DNA from: Caulobacter sp. 17J80-11
GTDB lineage: Bacteria > Pseudomonadota > Alphaproteobacteria > Caulobacterales > Caulobacteraceae
Length of the DNA: 64,000 bases
Direction of reading: 5' to 3'
Assembly (NCBI RefSeq): GCF_014349105.1
Contig: NZ_JACSJI010000016.1
Location: forward strand, 33,936 to 97,935
Within the stretch, counting starts at the first letter, position 1; the number at the start of each line of letters is the position of its first letter. Below the pieces are notes generated by a model. It was not told where the DNA came from. It saw nothing but the letters and a program-made list of their open reading frames with translations, and ran no database searches. Position numbers and translations under genes: made by a program. Below, piece by piece: positions 30,505 through 41,077 of this stretch.

Positions 30505-31929
30505 TCACCGGTTCGGCGTGTGCGCCAGCCTGAGCAGGTTGGCCGCGCCGGGGGCCCCGAAAGGCGTGCCGGCGAGGATCAGGATCCGCCGGCCCGGAGG
30601 AGCGATCCCCAGCTTCATCGAAGTCTCGATCGCCTGTTCGGTCAGGTCCTTCAGGCCGGTCGGCTGCGGGCCGACGCGGGGCTCCAGGCCCCAGACCAGG
30701 GCGAGGCGTCGGGCGATCTCCGGCCGCGGGGTCAGGGCGAGCGCCGGCTGCAGAGGGCGTTCGCGCGACAACCGCCGCGCCGTGCCGCCCAGGGTGGTGA
30801 AGACGACCAGGCAGGCGGTGCGACCTGACTCCGCGGCCTTGCGGGCGGCGGCGACCAGAGCGTCGACTTCGGCCTCCTGCATGCCGGCGTGCTCGGCGTC
30901 CATCAGGCCGGGCCACAGCGGGTCGGCTTCGACCCGGGCGATGATGCGATCCATCATCGCGACCGACTCCAGCGGGTACTGGCCCGAGGCGGTTTCGGCC
31001 GACAGCATGACCGCGTCGGCGCCTTCGTAGACAGCGTTGGCGACGTCCGAGGCCTCGGCCCGGGTCGGGGTCGGTGAGTTGGTCATCGACTCCAGCATCT
31101 GGGTGGCGACGATGGCCGGCACGCCGCGCTGGCGGGCCGCGCGCAGGATCACCTTCTGGGCGATCGGGACTTCTTCCGGATCCACCTCCACGCCCAGGTC
31201 GCCGCGGGCGACCATGACGCCGTCGCAGAGGTCGAGGATCTCGTCCAGACGCTCCAGCGCGGCCGGCTTCTCGATCTTGGCCAGAACGGCGGCGCGGCCC
31301 TCGACGAGCCGGCGCAGCTCGGCCATGTCGTCGGCCCGCTGCACGAAGGACAGGGCGATCCAGTCGACGCCGAGGCGCAGCGCGAAGGCCAGGTCGGCGC
31401 GGTCCTTGTCGGTGAGCGCCGACAGCGGGATGACCGCGCCCGGCACCGCCACGCCCTTGCGGTCGGACAGCTTGTCGCCGGCGACCACGCGGGTCTCGGC
31501 GAAGTCCTTGCCGCAGCTGACCACCTCCAGGCGCACCTTGCCGTCGTCGAGCAGCAGGCACAGGCCTGGCTTGAGCGCGGCGAAGATCTCCGGATGCGGG
31601 ACCGAGACCCGGGTCTTGTCGCCCGGCGTCGGATCCAGGTCGAGCCGCAGGGTCTGGCCGCGCTCCAGCGCCACAGACCCGTCGGCGAACCGGCCCAGCC
31701 GCAGCTTCGGGCCCTGCAGGTCGGCGAGGATGCCGAGCGGCCGGCCGACCTGCGCCTCGGCCGCGCGCACCGCCTCGTAATTGGCCGCGTGGTCCTCGTG
31801 GGTCCCGTGGCTGAAGTTGAGGCGGAACACGTCGGCCCCGGCCTGGGCCAGGCGCACCACCATGTCGGGGGCGCGGCTGGCGGGGCCGAGGGTGGCCACG
31901 ATACGGGCGCGGCGAGCGCGGACAGTCAC
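30505..31929 (-). CDS. pyk: Pyruvate kinase
   Basis: 474 residues starting MTVRARRARIVATLGPASRA. It converts phosphoenolpyruvate and ADP to pyruvate and ATP, the last step of glycolysis and the Entner-Doudoroff route. Visible are the LNFSHGTHEDH substrate loop, ILADLQGPKLRLG, the catalytic ILAKIEKP (Lys), VMVARGDLGVEV and the MLSAETASGQYPLESV segment. The C-terminal domain is complete. It ends at the shared terminator. Confidence 0.95.
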   Translation of the reverse strand: MTVRARRARIVATLGPASRAPDMVVRLAQAGADVFRLNFSHGTHEDHAANYEAVRAAEAQVGRPLGILADLQGPKLRLGRFADGSVALERGQTLRLDLDPTPGDKTRVSVPHPEIFAALKPGLCLLLDDGKVRLEVVSCGKDFAETRVVAGDKLSDRKGVAVPGAVIPLSALTDKDRADLAFALRLGVDWIALSFVQRADDMAELRRLVEGRAAVLAKIEKPAALERLDEILDLCDGVMVARGDLGVEVDPEEVPIAQKVILRAARQRGVPAIVATQMLESMTNSPTPTRAEASDVANAVYEGADAVMLSAETASGQYPLESVAMMDRIIARVEADPLWPGLMDAEHAGMQEAEVDALVAAARKAAESGRTACLVVFTTLGGTARRLSRERPLQPALALTPRPEIARRLALVWGLEPRVGPQPTGLKDLTEQAIETSMKLGIAPPGRRILILAGTPFGAPGAANLLRLAHTPNR

Positions 31930-31993
31930 TGGACGCGGACTCCTTTGAACCGGATGGAAACCCAGCCCGCGGCCGGGTGATCCAGCGTGGGCG

Positions 31994-33943
31994 TTACTTC
32001 ACCACCGCATCTACAGACTGGCTGGTGACCGGATGGTAACCGGGGCGGGCCTCGGCGTAGATCTTTCGCGCCAGGTTCTGACCCCAGTCGCCCTGCTTCA
32101 TCAGGGCGGTGAACAGCGGCAGGACGAACTTGCGCCGGCCCTGGCTGGTCAGGAACTTCTCCAGCGCCGGCACGCCGGGCTGGTAGCGGTTGTTCACGAC
32201 GATCTTCAGCCAAGCGAACAGGATTTCGCTGTTGCCCTGGTTGGACAGGTTGAAGGTCTTGTCCAGGTCGGCCAGCTGCGCCGGGGTCATCTTGGCGGGC
32301 AGGGAGCCCAGGAAGTGCTGCCACTCCTGGGTGGTCCAGCCGGCGGTGTTCACCTTCGAGGCGGGGCCGCCGGCGGCGAAGGCCTGGACCTGGGCGTCGA
32401 CGCGGGCGAAGGCGCCGGACTGGCGGACCACGGCGTTCTCGGGAATGCCGGGCTCGTAGACCCAGCGGTCCAGCTGTAGCTTCTGCTCCAGGGCGGCGTC
32501 GCCCTTGATCAGGTTGGCGCGCAGGTCGGCCAGGAACACCTCGGCCGTCATCGGCTGGAAGGCGTGGCGGTCGAAGTACGAGCGCAGCCAGGCGTCGAAC
32601 CGCTCGCGGCCGACCGCTTCCTCTATGGTGCGCAGGAAGGTCGCGCCCTTCTCGTAGGCGATGTCGGTCATGCCCTCGTCGGGGTCGCGCCCGGTCAGGT
32701 CGAGGTGCAGGCGGGTGTCCGGCGCGTTCGGGCCGCCGGCCTCGGCCACGGCGTTCTGCAGGTCCTGCCAGCCGAGGTTGGCCAGCATGGCCGCGCGCTC
32801 CGGACCGTAGAGCTTCTCCATGATCCGGTTCTCGAAGTAGGTGGTGAAGCCCTCGTTGAGCCAGAAGTCGGCCCAGGTCGCGTTGGTCACCAGGTTGCCG
32901 GACCAGCTGTGCGCCAGCTCGTGGGCGACCAGCGACACCAGCGAGCGGTCGCCGGCCAGGATGGTCGGCGTGGCGAAGGTCAGGCGCGGGTTCTCCATGC
33001 CGCCGAACGGGAAGGACGGGGGCAGGACCAGCAGGTCGTAGCGGCCCCAGCGATAGGGGCCGTAGAGGCTCTCGGCCGCCTCGACCATCTTCTCGACGTC
33101 GGCCAGCTCCCAGGCGGACTTATCCAGCATGGACGGCTCGGTGTAGACGCCGGTGCGCGAACCCAGCGGCTTGAAGGCGATATCGCCGACCGCGATGGCG
33201 ATCAGGTAGGGCGCGATCGGCTTGTCCATGTGGAAGCGGAAGGCGTGACCGCCCTCGGCCGGCTCGCCGTTCGGGGTGAGCATCTCGGCGCTCATCACCG
33301 CCTTCAGCTCCGAGGGCACGACGATGCGCGCGTCGTACGTCTGGCGGATGCCCGGGCTGTCCTGGGTCGGGATCCAGGTGCGGGTCAGGATCGCCTCGCC
33401 CTGGCTGAACAGGTACGGGTACTTCTTGCCGGCGGTCTGGGCGGGGGTCAGCCACTGCAGGGCCGCCGCGTTCGGCGAGGTGGCGTAGCGCACGACGATG
33501 CGCTTGGTCCCGGCCGGCAGAGTGACTTCCAGAGGCACGCCCATGACCTCCGGCGTGCCCGCCGGCGCGGTCCCGAGCCGCCACTGCAGCGGTTTGCCCG
33601 ACGCGTCCGTCACCGACTGGATCTCCAGATCCTTGGTGTCGAGCACGATCATCCGGGCGTCCGGCTTGGCGTCGACGTCCAGGGTCGCGGTGCCCGACAG
33701 CCGCTTGGCGGCGAAGTCGGTGGTCAGGTCGAGGCCGACGTGGGTCACCCGCGCCTCGTCCGGGCGGGCGTAGGAGTGGATGTCGTGAGCCATGACGGCG
33801 GCCGGTGCGGTTGCGGGCGTGGCGGGTTGGGCGGGCGCGGCCGGCTGAGCCGGGGCGGCGGCGCTCGGCGCGTGGGCGCAGGCCCCCAGCAGGGCGAAGG
33901 CCGAGACGGCGGCCAGCGCGGGCAGGCGGGTGGAACGGGTCAT
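31994..33943 (-). CDS. M1-family aminopeptidase, lipoprotein
   Basis: 649 residues. The N terminus MTRSTRLPALAAVSAFALLG followed by AC gives a lipobox (LLGAC), so it is probably membrane-anchored outside the cytoplasm. The M1 zinc site is HELAHSWSGN with the third ligand in NEGFTTYFE, and the exopeptidase GGMENP motif comes before it. The C-terminal half resembles leukotriene A4 hydrolase-type aminopeptidases. It should trim N-terminal residues from periplasmic peptides. The upstream DUF-like reading frame on the other strand is a shadow. Confidence 0.92.
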   Translation of the reverse strand: MTRSTRLPALAAVSAFALLGACAHAPSAAAPAQPAAPAQPATPATAPAAVMAHDIHSYARPDEARVTHVGLDLTTDFAAKRLSGTATLDVDAKPDARMIVLDTKDLEIQSVTDASGKPLQWRLGTAPAGTPEVMGVPLEVTLPAGTKRIVVRYATSPNAAALQWLTPAQTAGKKYPYLFSQGEAILTRTWIPTQDSPGIRQTYDARIVVPSELKAVMSAEMLTPNGEPAEGGHAFRFHMDKPIAPYLIAIAVGDIAFKPLGSRTGVYTEPSMLDKSAWELADVEKMVEAAESLYGPYRWGRYDLLVLPPSFPFGGMENPRLTFATPTILAGDRSLVSLVAHELAHSWSGNLVTNATWADFWLNEGFTTYFENRIMEKLYGPERAAMLANLGWQDLQNAVAEAGGPNAPDTRLHLDLTGRDPDEGMTDIAYEKGATFLRTIEEAVGRERFDAWLRSYFDRHAFQPMTAEVFLADLRANLIKGDAALEQKLQLDRWVYEPGIPENAVVRQSGAFARVDAQVQAFAAGGPASKVNTAGWTTQEWQHFLGSLPAKMTPAQLADLDKTFNLSNQGNSEILFAWLKIVVNNRYQPGVPALEKFLTSQGRRKFVLPLFTALMKQGDWGQNLARKIYAEARPGYHPVTSQSVDAVVK

Positions 33944-33987
33944 CTCAGGTCTCCTCCCCGGAGAACGTGTTTGCGCGTTTGTAGGCC

Positions 33988-34671
33988 CTAGACGCGGCCG
34001 GCGACCAGAAGTTCGGCGCCGGTGATCGCGCGCGAGGCGTCGGAAGCGAGGAACAGCAGGGTGGCGGCGAGGTCGGCGGGCTGCACCCAGCGGCTGAAAT
34101 CGGCGCCGGGCATGTCGGCGCGGTTGGCGGGCGTGTCGATAATGGTGGGCAGCACGGCGTTCACCCGGACGCCCTGATCCTTCAGCTCTTCGGCCAGGCT
34201 CTCGGTCAGGCGCAGCACGCCGGCCTTGGAGGCGGCGTAGGCGCCCATGCCGGCGGCGGCGCGCCGGGCCGCGGCGGCCGCCACGTTGACGATGGCGCCC
34301 GAGCCCGACGCCTTAAGGGCGGGCAGGGCGGCCTTCGACGCGGTCGCGGCGGTGGTGACGTTCATGCGGTGCAGGGCGGCCCAGCCCGAGAGGTCGCCGT
34401 CCTCCAGCGTCTGCCAGCGGAAGCCGCCGGCGACGTTGACCAGGGCGTGCAGGCCGCCGTGGGCGCCGGCGACCTTGTCCATCGCGGCGCGGGCCGAGTC
34501 GAGGTCGGCGAGGTCGACGCCGCCGATGGCCAGAACGCCGTCCGGCGTGCCTTCCGGGGCCTCGCCCAGGTCGATTGCGGCCACCCGCCAGCCCGCCTCC
34601 AGGAAGGCGCGGACCGTCGCGCGTCCAAGGGCGCCGAACCCGCCGGTGACCACCACGCTCTTGCCGCTCAT
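33988..34671 (-). CDS. Short-chain dehydrogenase/reductase
   Basis: 227 residues from the ATG at 34671, with GGAGAGGCGAAGC upstream; a GTG at 34686 is less likely. The Rossmann motif GGFGALGRA and the catalytic set with YAASKAGVLRLTESLAEEL (Tyr/Lys) are present, with a Ser on the strand before. It is a FabG-like NAD(P)-dependent oxidoreductase; the substrate is unknown. It lies 44 bases upstream of the M1 aminopeptidase gene on the same strand. Confidence 0.9.
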   Translation of the reverse strand: MSGKSVVVTGGFGALGRATVRAFLEAGWRVAAIDLGEAPEGTPDGVLAIGGVDLADLDSARAAMDKVAGAHGGLHALVNVAGGFRWQTLEDGDLSGWAALHRMNVTTAATASKAALPALKASGSGAIVNVAAAAARRAAAGMGAYAASKAGVLRLTESLAEELKDQGVRVNAVLPTIIDTPANRADMPGADFSRWVQPADLAATLLFLASDASRAITGAELLVAGRV

Positions 34672-34788
34672 GCTTCGCCTCTCCACCTTCGACGCGGCCC
34701 TGCTTGGGTCACCCGCGCCGCGAGGTCAACCGGCCGCGCCGGAACGGGGCTGATCGCGCCGGGGTTGGCGCGCCGTTAGGAGAGCTCG

Positions 34789-35253
34789 ATGAGAACCAGA
34801 GCCGTCGAAGTCACGGAAACCCGCGCCGGCAAGTTTCAGGTCGAGATCGACGTGCGCGGCCACACCATCCTGGCCGACGAGCCGGTGGAGGTCGGCGGCC
34901 TCGGATCGGGCCCCGATCCATACGAGTTGCTGGCCGCGGCGCTGGGCGCCTGCACGGCCATGACCGCGCGGATGTACGCCGACTACAAGGGCATCGCGCT
35001 GGAGCGGGTGCGCGTCGAGGTCCGCCACGAAACTGGCGAGGGCCCGCCGCGCGACCGGTTCATCCGCGAGGTGGCCTTCGACGGCGACCTGACGCCGGAG
35101 CAGACCATCCGCCTGTTCGAGATCGTCGAGAAATGCCCGGTCCACAACACGCTGGCGAACGGCTCACGGATCGAGACGCGGCCCCTCGCGATCGCGGGCG
35201 AAGCCGACCGCGACGAGCATTTCCGGGCCATGGACGCGCTCTGCAAGGAATGA
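34789..35253 (+). CDS. OsmC-family peroxide-detoxifying protein
   Basis: 154 residues. The OsmC/Ohr fold signature is LGSGPDPYELLAAALGACTAMTARMYA with the first Cys, and the second Cys is in KCPVHNTLANG; both redox cysteines of the family are kept. These proteins reduce organic hydroperoxides with lipoyl-linked thiol donors. GGAG lies before the ATG. Its stop overlaps, as ATGA, an alternative start for the next gene, so it may be cotranscribed with the cystathionine beta-synthase gene. Confidence 0.9.
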   Translation: MRTRAVEVTETRAGKFQVEIDVRGHTILADEPVEVGGLGSGPDPYELLAAALGACTAMTARMYADYKGIALERVRVEVRHETGEGPPRDRFIREVAFDGDLTPEQTIRLFEIVEKCPVHNTLANGSRIETRPLAIAGEADRDEHFRAMDALCKE

Positions 35254-35306
35254 CCGGTGATATCGGGGGGCTTGCGATCGGGCTGCCGTTGGGTGAAGTC
35301 AGGCGC

Positions 35307-36713
35307 ATGACCCAAGCCGCCGCGCCCAAGCCCTTCGGGACCCTGCTCGACATGATCGGCCACACGCCGATGGTCGAGGTGAAGAACATCGACACCGGCC
35401 CCTGCCGGCTGTTCGTGAAGCTGGAGAGCCAGAATCCCGGCGGCTCCATCAAGGACCGCATCGCGCTGTCGATGATCGCCGCAGCCGAGCGCGAGGGCTA
35501 CCTCAAGCCCGGCGGCACCATCATCGAGGCCACCGCCGGCAACACCGGCCTGGCGCTCGCCCAGGTGGGCGTGCTGAAGGGCTACAAGACCATCCTGGTG
35601 GTGCCCGACAAGATGGCCCGCGAGAAGGTCCAGCACCTGCGCGCGCTGGGCGCCGACGTGCGGGTGACCCGCTCCGACGTGGGCAAGGGCCACCCGGAAT
35701 ACTACCAGGACATGGCCGAGCGCCTGGCCCAGCAGATCCCGGGCGGCTTCTACGTCAACCAATTCGCCAACCCGGCCAACCCGGCCGCCCACACCGCCAC
35801 CACCGGTCCCGAGATCTGGGAGCAGATGGACCACGACGTGGACGCGGTGGTGGTCGGCGTCGGCTCCGGCGGCACGCTCACGGGCCTGGGCCGCTTCTTC
35901 GAGAAGGTGTCGCCCAAGACCGAGATGGTGCTGGCCGATCCGGTCGGCTCGATCCTGTGCCACTACCACGAGACCGGCGAGCTGATCGAAGCCGGCTCCT
36001 GGACCGTGGAGGGTATCGGCGAGGACTTCATCCCGACCAACGCCGAGATGCGCCTGGTCAAGAAGGCCTACTCGATCAGCGACCGCGAGAGCATGGAGAC
36101 CGCCCGCCAGCTGCTGCTGAAGGAGGGCGTGCTGGCCGGCTCGTCCTCGGGCACGCTGATCTCGGCGGCGCTGCGCTACTGCCGCGAACAGACCACGCCC
36201 AAGCGGGTGGTGACCTTCGTCTGCGACACCGGCACCAAGTACCTGTCCAAGGTCTACAACGACAGCTGGCTGGCTGAGCAGGGCCTGACCGACCGCGAGC
36301 TGCACGGCGACCTGCGCGACCTGATCTTCCGCAAGTACACGGAGGGCGGCGCGGTCACCATCAGCCCCGACGACACCCTGCTGACCGCTTACAACCGCAT
36401 GCGCCAGTCCGACGTCTCGCAGCTGCCGGTGATGCAGGACAGCCGCCTGGTCGGCATCCTCGACGAGAGCGACATCCTGCGAGGGGTCGAGAACGAGGAG
36501 GTGGCCCGCAACGGCCGCTTCAAGCAGCCGGTCCGCTCGGCCATGACCACCAAGCTCAACACCCTGCAGGCGTCCGAACCGCTGGACGCCCTGGTCCCGG
36601 TGTTCGAGCGCGACGAGGTGGCCCTGGTGCTGGACGGCGAGGAGTTCGTCGGCCTGATCACCCGCGTGGACCTGATCAACCACCTGCGCCTGCATCCGCA
36701 GGCGGCGGCCTAG
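35307..36713 (+). CDS. Cystathionine beta-synthase (PLP enzyme with CBS domains)
   Basis: 468 residues from the ATG at 35307; an upstream ATG at 35250 would add 19 unconserved residues. It condenses homocysteine with serine to cystathionine. Fold type II PLP core: NPGGSIKDR with Lys49, TAGNTGLALA, GSGGTLTG and a C-terminal SSSGTLIS. Two CBS domains (about 345-465) follow, the site of SAM control in other CBS enzymes. The N-terminal heme-binding region of animal CBS is absent. With the next gene it forms a transsulfuration pair. Confidence 0.92.
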   Translation: MTQAAAPKPFGTLLDMIGHTPMVEVKNIDTGPCRLFVKLESQNPGGSIKDRIALSMIAAAEREGYLKPGGTIIEATAGNTGLALAQVGVLKGYKTILVVPDKMAREKVQHLRALGADVRVTRSDVGKGHPEYYQDMAERLAQQIPGGFYVNQFANPANPAAHTATTGPEIWEQMDHDVDAVVVGVGSGGTLTGLGRFFEKVSPKTEMVLADPVGSILCHYHETGELIEAGSWTVEGIGEDFIPTNAEMRLVKKAYSISDRESMETARQLLLKEGVLAGSSSGTLISAALRYCREQTTPKRVVTFVCDTGTKYLSKVYNDSWLAEQGLTDRELHGDLRDLIFRKYTEGGAVTISPDDTLLTAYNRMRQSDVSQLPVMQDSRLVGILDESDILRGVENEEVARNGRFKQPVRSAMTTKLNTLQASEPLDALVPVFERDEVALVLDGEEFVGLITRVDLINHLRLHPQAAA

Positions 36714-36720
36714 TTTAAGC

Positions 36721-36802
36721 GGAGCGGGTACTTACATCCGCTCCTCCCGTCTCCCTGAGAGACCCTGATCATTCTCTTCTCCTGCGAATGGAGAAGTAGG
36801 AG
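36721..36802 (+). promoter_or_regulatory. Leader hairpins upstream of the cystathionine lyase/synthase gene
   Basis: Two hairpins sit in the 96-base gap after the CBS gene. The first is GGAGCGG/CCGCTCC (36721-36727 with 36738-36744), a seven-base stem with no T run. The second is TTCTCC/GGAGAA (36777-36782 with 36790-36795) just before the ribosome binding site TAGGAG (36797-36802). An alternative pairing of TCTCCT with AGGAG would mask that site. A regulatory role is possible but no known riboswitch consensus is seen here. Confidence 0.4.
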
Positions 36803-36809
36803 CTTAGTC

Positions 36810-37973
36810 ATGGCCGACCTGCCCAACCGCCTCGGCTTCGCCACCCGCACCATCCACGCGGGCCAGCATCCTGACCCGACCACGGGCGCGGTGATGACGC
36901 CGATCTACGCCACCTCGACCTACGCCCAGGAGAGCCCGGGCGTGAACAAGGGCTACGAGTACGCGCGCGGCAAGAACCCGACCCGCGAGGCGTTCGAGCG
37001 GGTGGTCGCCGACCTGGAGAACGGGGTGCAGGGCTTCGGCTTCGGCTCGGGCATGGCGGCGACCTCGACCATCCTGGAACTGCTGGACGCCGGCGCGCAC
37101 GTGCTGGCCGGCGACGACCTCTACGGCGGCACCTACCGGCTGTTCGAGCGCGTGCGCCGCCGCTCGGCCGGGTTGTCGTTCGACTATGTCGACTTCTCCG
37201 ACCCGGCCAAGGTCGAGGCGGCGATCACCCGCCAGACCAAGCTGCTGTGGGTCGAGACGCCGACCAACCCGCTGATGAAGTTGGCCGACCTGGAAGCCCT
37301 GGCCGCCATCGCCAAGAAGCACGGCCTGCTGACCGTGGCCGACAACACCTTCGCCACGCCGTGGGCCCAGCGCCCGCTGGAGCTGGGCTTCGACCTGGTG
37401 ATGCACTCGGTCACCAAGTACCTGAACGGCCACTCCGACATGGTCGGCGGGGTGGTGGTGGCCCGCACCGAGGAGCTCGCGAAGGAGGTGAAGTTCCTCC
37501 AGAACTCCATCGGCGGCGTGATGGGCCCGTTCGACGCCTTCCTGGCCAACCGGGGCGTGAAGACCCTGGCGCTTCGCATGCAGCGCCACTGCGAGAACGC
37601 CATGCGGGTCGCGCGCTGGCTCGAGGCGCATCCGGGCGTGGCCAAGGTGTACTATCCGGGCCTGGAGAGCCACCCGCAGCACGAGCTGGCCAAGCGCCAG
37701 ATGCGCGGCTTCGGCGGCATGATCTCGTGCGTGGTCGACGGCGACCTGGAGCGCACCAAGCGGGTGCTGGAGCGCTTCCGCATCTTCACCCTGGCCGAGA
37801 GCCTGGGCGGGGTGGAGAGCCTGGTGAACCACCCGGCGATCATGACCCACGCCTCCGTGCCCAAGGCGGTGCGCGAGGCCGGCGGGGTCTCCGACAACCT
37901 GATCCGTTTCTCGGTCGGGGTGGAGGACGGCGACGACCTGATCGCCGACCTGGAGCAGGCGTTCGGGGCCTGA
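36810..37973 (+). CDS. Cystathionine gamma-lyase/gamma-synthase family PLP enzyme
   Basis: 387 residues. It belongs to the Cys/Met metabolism PLP family: ARGKNPTREAFE, EYARG, FGSGMAATSTIL, GDDLYGGTYR, PLP lysine K203 in MHSVTKYLNGHSD, and the C-terminal LGGVESLVNHPA. In the neighbourhood of CBS a lyase releasing cysteine from cystathionine (reverse transsulfuration) is most likely; a gamma-synthase cannot be excluded from sequence. The ATG has TAGGAG seven bases upstream. Confidence 0.9.
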   Translation: MADLPNRLGFATRTIHAGQHPDPTTGAVMTPIYATSTYAQESPGVNKGYEYARGKNPTREAFERVVADLENGVQGFGFGSGMAATSTILELLDAGAHVLAGDDLYGGTYRLFERVRRRSAGLSFDYVDFSDPAKVEAAITRQTKLLWVETPTNPLMKLADLEALAAIAKKHGLLTVADNTFATPWAQRPLELGFDLVMHSVTKYLNGHSDMVGGVVVARTEELAKEVKFLQNSIGGVMGPFDAFLANRGVKTLALRMQRHCENAMRVARWLEAHPGVAKVYYPGLESHPQHELAKRQMRGFGGMISCVVDGDLERTKRVLERFRIFTLAESLGGVESLVNHPAIMTHASVPKAVREAGGVSDNLIRFSVGVEDGDDLIADLEQAFGA

Positions 37974-38165
37974 TCGTCTTGCGTCAGGAAAGCTGACGTT
38001 ACGTACCCTGTGGCTCCGTTACACGGCGCCACATGGTCAATGGCGCTTCACCTTGTTGTTAGCTTGACAGTTTCGTGACCCGCTTCTCCTCTAGCTGAGC
38101 AGTTGGCGCATTCTCTTCGTGGAATTGCGTTGGTTTTCCGCAAGAGCGTGCGCCCCTAATCAGAA

Positions 38166-41057
38166 ATGGGGGCGGGTGTGTTGAAGCGTCGTACGGAATT
38201 GTTGGCCGCGACTGCGGCTTTGGCGTTGCTGACCGGGGCCGCCGGGACGGCCCAGGCCCAGACCACTCCAGCCTCCGACGATCCGGAGGCCGCCGCCGTA
38301 GACGAGATCGTCGTCACCGGCTCGCGCATCCGGCGCAGCCCGCTGGAGCGCGACCAGGCGATCGTCGAGCTCGACCGCGAGACTATCGAGAAGACCGGCC
38401 TGACCTCGACCGCCGACGTGCTGCAGCGCATCCCGTCCGCCGGCGGCGGCCTGAACGCCAAGTTCAACAACTCTGGCAACTTCGGCAATCCGCCGGACGG
38501 CGGCGGCGTGGGCGCGGGCGCCGCCGAAATCGACCTGCGCTACCTTGGCTCGCGCCGGGTGCTGGTGCTGGTCGACGGCCTGCGCTGGGTGTCGGGGGCC
38601 TCGGCCTCGGGCGTGCCGGGCGCGGTCGACCTGAACACCATTCCCAGTTCGATGATCCAGCGCATGGAGGTGCTGCAGGAGGGCGCCTCGCCGATCTACG
38701 GGTCGGACGCCATCGCCGGCGTGGTCAACATCATCACCAAGAACCGCCAGGACGGCCTGCAGGCCTCGGCCCAGGTCAGCGGCTACGGCGAGGGCGACGG
38801 CTTCAGCCAGAACTACGACGTGTCGTGGGGCGCGACCCAGGACAACACCCGCATCGTGCTGGGCGGCGGCTACTTCAAGCAGGATCCGGTGATGGCCGCC
38901 GACCGCGACATCTCGCGGTTCCCGAGCCCGTACGCGACGTCGTGCCTGGGCGGCGGCTGCAGCTCCGGCACGCCGCTGGGTCGCTTCATCATCCACGACC
39001 CGAACACCAACAACGACCTCGACATGACCCTCAGCGGGCCGATGGGCGTTGGCAACGTGCCGTTCTACGACCCGATGAATCCGACCGGGCCGGGCAGCGA
39101 CTTCAAGGACTTCGCCACCCTCGATCGGTTCAACTTCCAGCCGTACAACTACATCGTCACGCCGTCCGAGCGGGTCAGCCTGTTCGGCCAGGTGACCCAG
39201 GACCTGACCGACCGGGTCGAGCTGCGGGTGCGGGCCAGCTACGTGAACCGCAAGTCGGCCAACCAGGCCGCGCCGCTGCCGCTGTTCGTCGGACCTGACG
39301 CCGGCAACGGCAACCTGCTCGACACGGTCACCATCGACGCCGACAACCCATACAACCCGTTCGGCTTCGACCTCGGGCCCGGCACCTACGCCTTCGTCGG
39401 CCGCCGTCTGGTCGAGGGCGGGCCGCGCCACTACGCCCAGGACGTCAACACCTGGAACGTCACCGCCAGCCTCAGCGGCGACTTCGATGTGGCCGGCCGG
39501 CCCTGGTACTGGGACGCCAACGCGGTGGTGTCGACCAACCACGCCGAGCAGACCTTCACCGGCAACGTCAACGCCCAGCGGGTGCAGGAAGCCCTGGGCG
39601 ACCCGTCGCTGTGCACCGGCGCCTGCGTGCCGCTGAACATCTTCGGCGGCGAGGGCAGCATCACCCCGGACATGCTGGATTTCATCGGCTTCACCCAGCA
39701 GGACTCGTCCGAGCAGAAGCTGCAGGACTTCAGCTTCAACCTGACGGGCGACCTGTTCGACCTGCCGGCCGGCGCCGTGGCCTTCGCGGTCGGGGCCGAG
39801 CACCGCAAGACCGAGGGCTACTTCCAGCCCGACGCCATCGTCGCGGCGGGCCTGTCCTCGGACATCCCGGCCCAGCCGGCCAGCGGCGAGATCAGCGTCA
39901 ACGAGGTCTACGGCGAACTGCAGATCCCGGTCATCGCCGACCAGCCGATGTTCCGGTCGCTGGAGCTGTCGGTGGCCGGACGCTGGTTCGACTACTCCAC
40001 GTCCGGGTCTGACTCGACCTACAAGCTGGGCGCCCTGTGGCGGCCGACCGACAACGTGCTGGTGCGCCTGTCGAAGGGCCAGGGCTTCCGCGCCCCGTCC
40101 ATCGGCGAACTCTACGGCACGGCCTCGCGCTTCGACCAGGAAGTGGTCGACCCGTGCTCCGACATGCTGGGGCTGGGCGGCGGCACCCCGGCCAGCGCCG
40201 CGGTCCAGGCCAACTGTATCGCCAACGGCGTGCCCGGCGACGGCAGCTACGTGCAGCTGAATCCGCAACTGCCGGTGTTCACCAGCGGCAACCCGGACCT
40301 GGTCCCGGAAACCAGCGAGGGCTGGAACGCCAGCTTCGTTTGGGAGCCGGAGTTCCTGAAGTCGTCCGGCTGGGCCAGCGGCGGTTCGATCGAGGTGGCC
40401 TACTCCGACATCCAGCTGGACGACGCCATCCAGGCCCAGAGCGCCGCGGGCCTGCTGAACCTGTGCGCCGAGACCAACGACCCGCTGGCCTGCGCCACCA
40501 TCACCCGCACCGCCTCGGGCGCGGTCGCCGGCGTCTCCAACCCGCTGATCAACATCGGCGGCATCGAGACCCGCACGGTCGACCTGAACCTGATCTGGCG
40601 CGGGCCTGAGACCGACTTCGGCCGCTTCAGCGTGCGCTCCAACACCACCTTCCTGCTCGAGTTCACCGAGCTGGTGCCGACCGGCGCCGGCCTGGCGGCG
40701 ATCAAGCGCGAGGGCACGGAGCGGGGCAGCCCCGACCAGGCCTATCCGGAGACCAAGTCGACCCTGACGGTGGACTGGGACCGGGCCGACTGGGGCGCGA
40801 CCGTGGGCCTGCGCTACCTGTCGGCGGTGGAGGAGAGCCAGGCGGCCAACACGCTGGACGCGCGAACCTACTTCGACGCCCAGTTCCGCTGGCGGCCGGA
40901 GATGTTCGACGACCAGTTCGGCCTGGCCTTCGGCGTCAACAACCTGTTCGACAAGGACCCGCCGGGCTGCGTCAGCTGCGGCCTGAACAACTACGACCCG
41001 AACGCCTACGACGCGCCGGGCCGGTTCTTCTACCTGCGGCTCAACTACGCCCGCTGA
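38166..41057 (+). CDS. TonB-dependent outer membrane receptor
   Basis: 963 residues. A signal peptide (about 1-31) is followed by a plug domain starting [13 protein letters not shown], an oddly charged TonB-box-like region before it, and a barrel ending in the typical aromatic strand (FYLRLNYAR) at the C terminus. [15 protein letters not shown] and paired cysteines in the loops are visible. It imports an unidentified ligand using ExbBD-TonB energy. The ATG at 38166 is given; the GTG at 38178 or TTG at 38181 with GGGGCGG upstream are alternatives. A CGTCAG/CTGACG hairpin and a TTGACA (38064) lie in the 192-base gap before it. Confidence 0.92.
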   Translation: MGAGVLKRRTELLAATAALALLTGAAGTAQAQTTPASDDPEAAAVDEIVVTGSRIRRSPLERDQAIVELDRETIEKTGLTSTADVLQRIPSAGGGLNAKFNNSGNFGNPPDGGGVGAGAAEIDLRYLGSRRVLVLVDGLRWVSGASASGVPGAVDLNTIPSSMIQRMEVLQEGASPIYGSDAIAGVVNIITKNRQDGLQASAQVSGYGEGDGFSQNYDVSWGATQDNTRIVLGGGYFKQDPVMAADRDISRFPSPYATSCLGGGCSSGTPLGRFIIHDPNTNNDLDMTLSGPMGVGNVPFYDPMNPTGPGSDFKDFATLDRFNFQPYNYIVTPSERVSLFGQVTQDLTDRVELRVRASYVNRKSANQAAPLPLFVGPDAGNGNLLDTVTIDADNPYNPFGFDLGPGTYAFVGRRLVEGGPRHYAQDVNTWNVTASLSGDFDVAGRPWYWDANAVVSTNHAEQTFTGNVNAQRVQEALGDPSLCTGACVPLNIFGGEGSITPDMLDFIGFTQQDSSEQKLQDFSFNLTGDLFDLPAGAVAFAVGAEHRKTEGYFQPDAIVAAGLSSDIPAQPASGEISVNEVYGELQIPVIADQPMFRSLELSVAGRWFDYSTSGSDSTYKLGALWRPTDNVLVRLSKGQGFRAPSIGELYGTASRFDQEVVDPCSDMLGLGGGTPASAAVQANCIANGVPGDGSYVQLNPQLPVFTSGNPDLVPETSEGWNASFVWEPEFLKSSGWASGGSIEVAYSDIQLDDAIQAQSAAGLLNLCAETNDPLACATITRTASGAVAGVSNPLINIGGIETRTVDLNLIWRGPETDFGRFSVRSNTTFLLEFTELVPTGAGLAAIKREGTERGSPDQAYPETKSTLTVDWDRADWGATVGLRYLSAVEESQAANTLDARTYFDAQFRWRPEMFDDQFGLAFGVNNLFDKDPPGCVSCGLNNYDPNAYDAPGRFFYLRLNYAR

Positions 41058-41077
41058 TCTGGCGGCTTAGACGAGGA

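Noticed and set aside
35250..35306. Longer cystathionine beta-synthase start at ATG 35250
   Set aside because: It adds 19 residues not expected in the family; the ATG at 35307 fits the conserved N terminus better, though the overlap with the OsmC stop keeps it possible.
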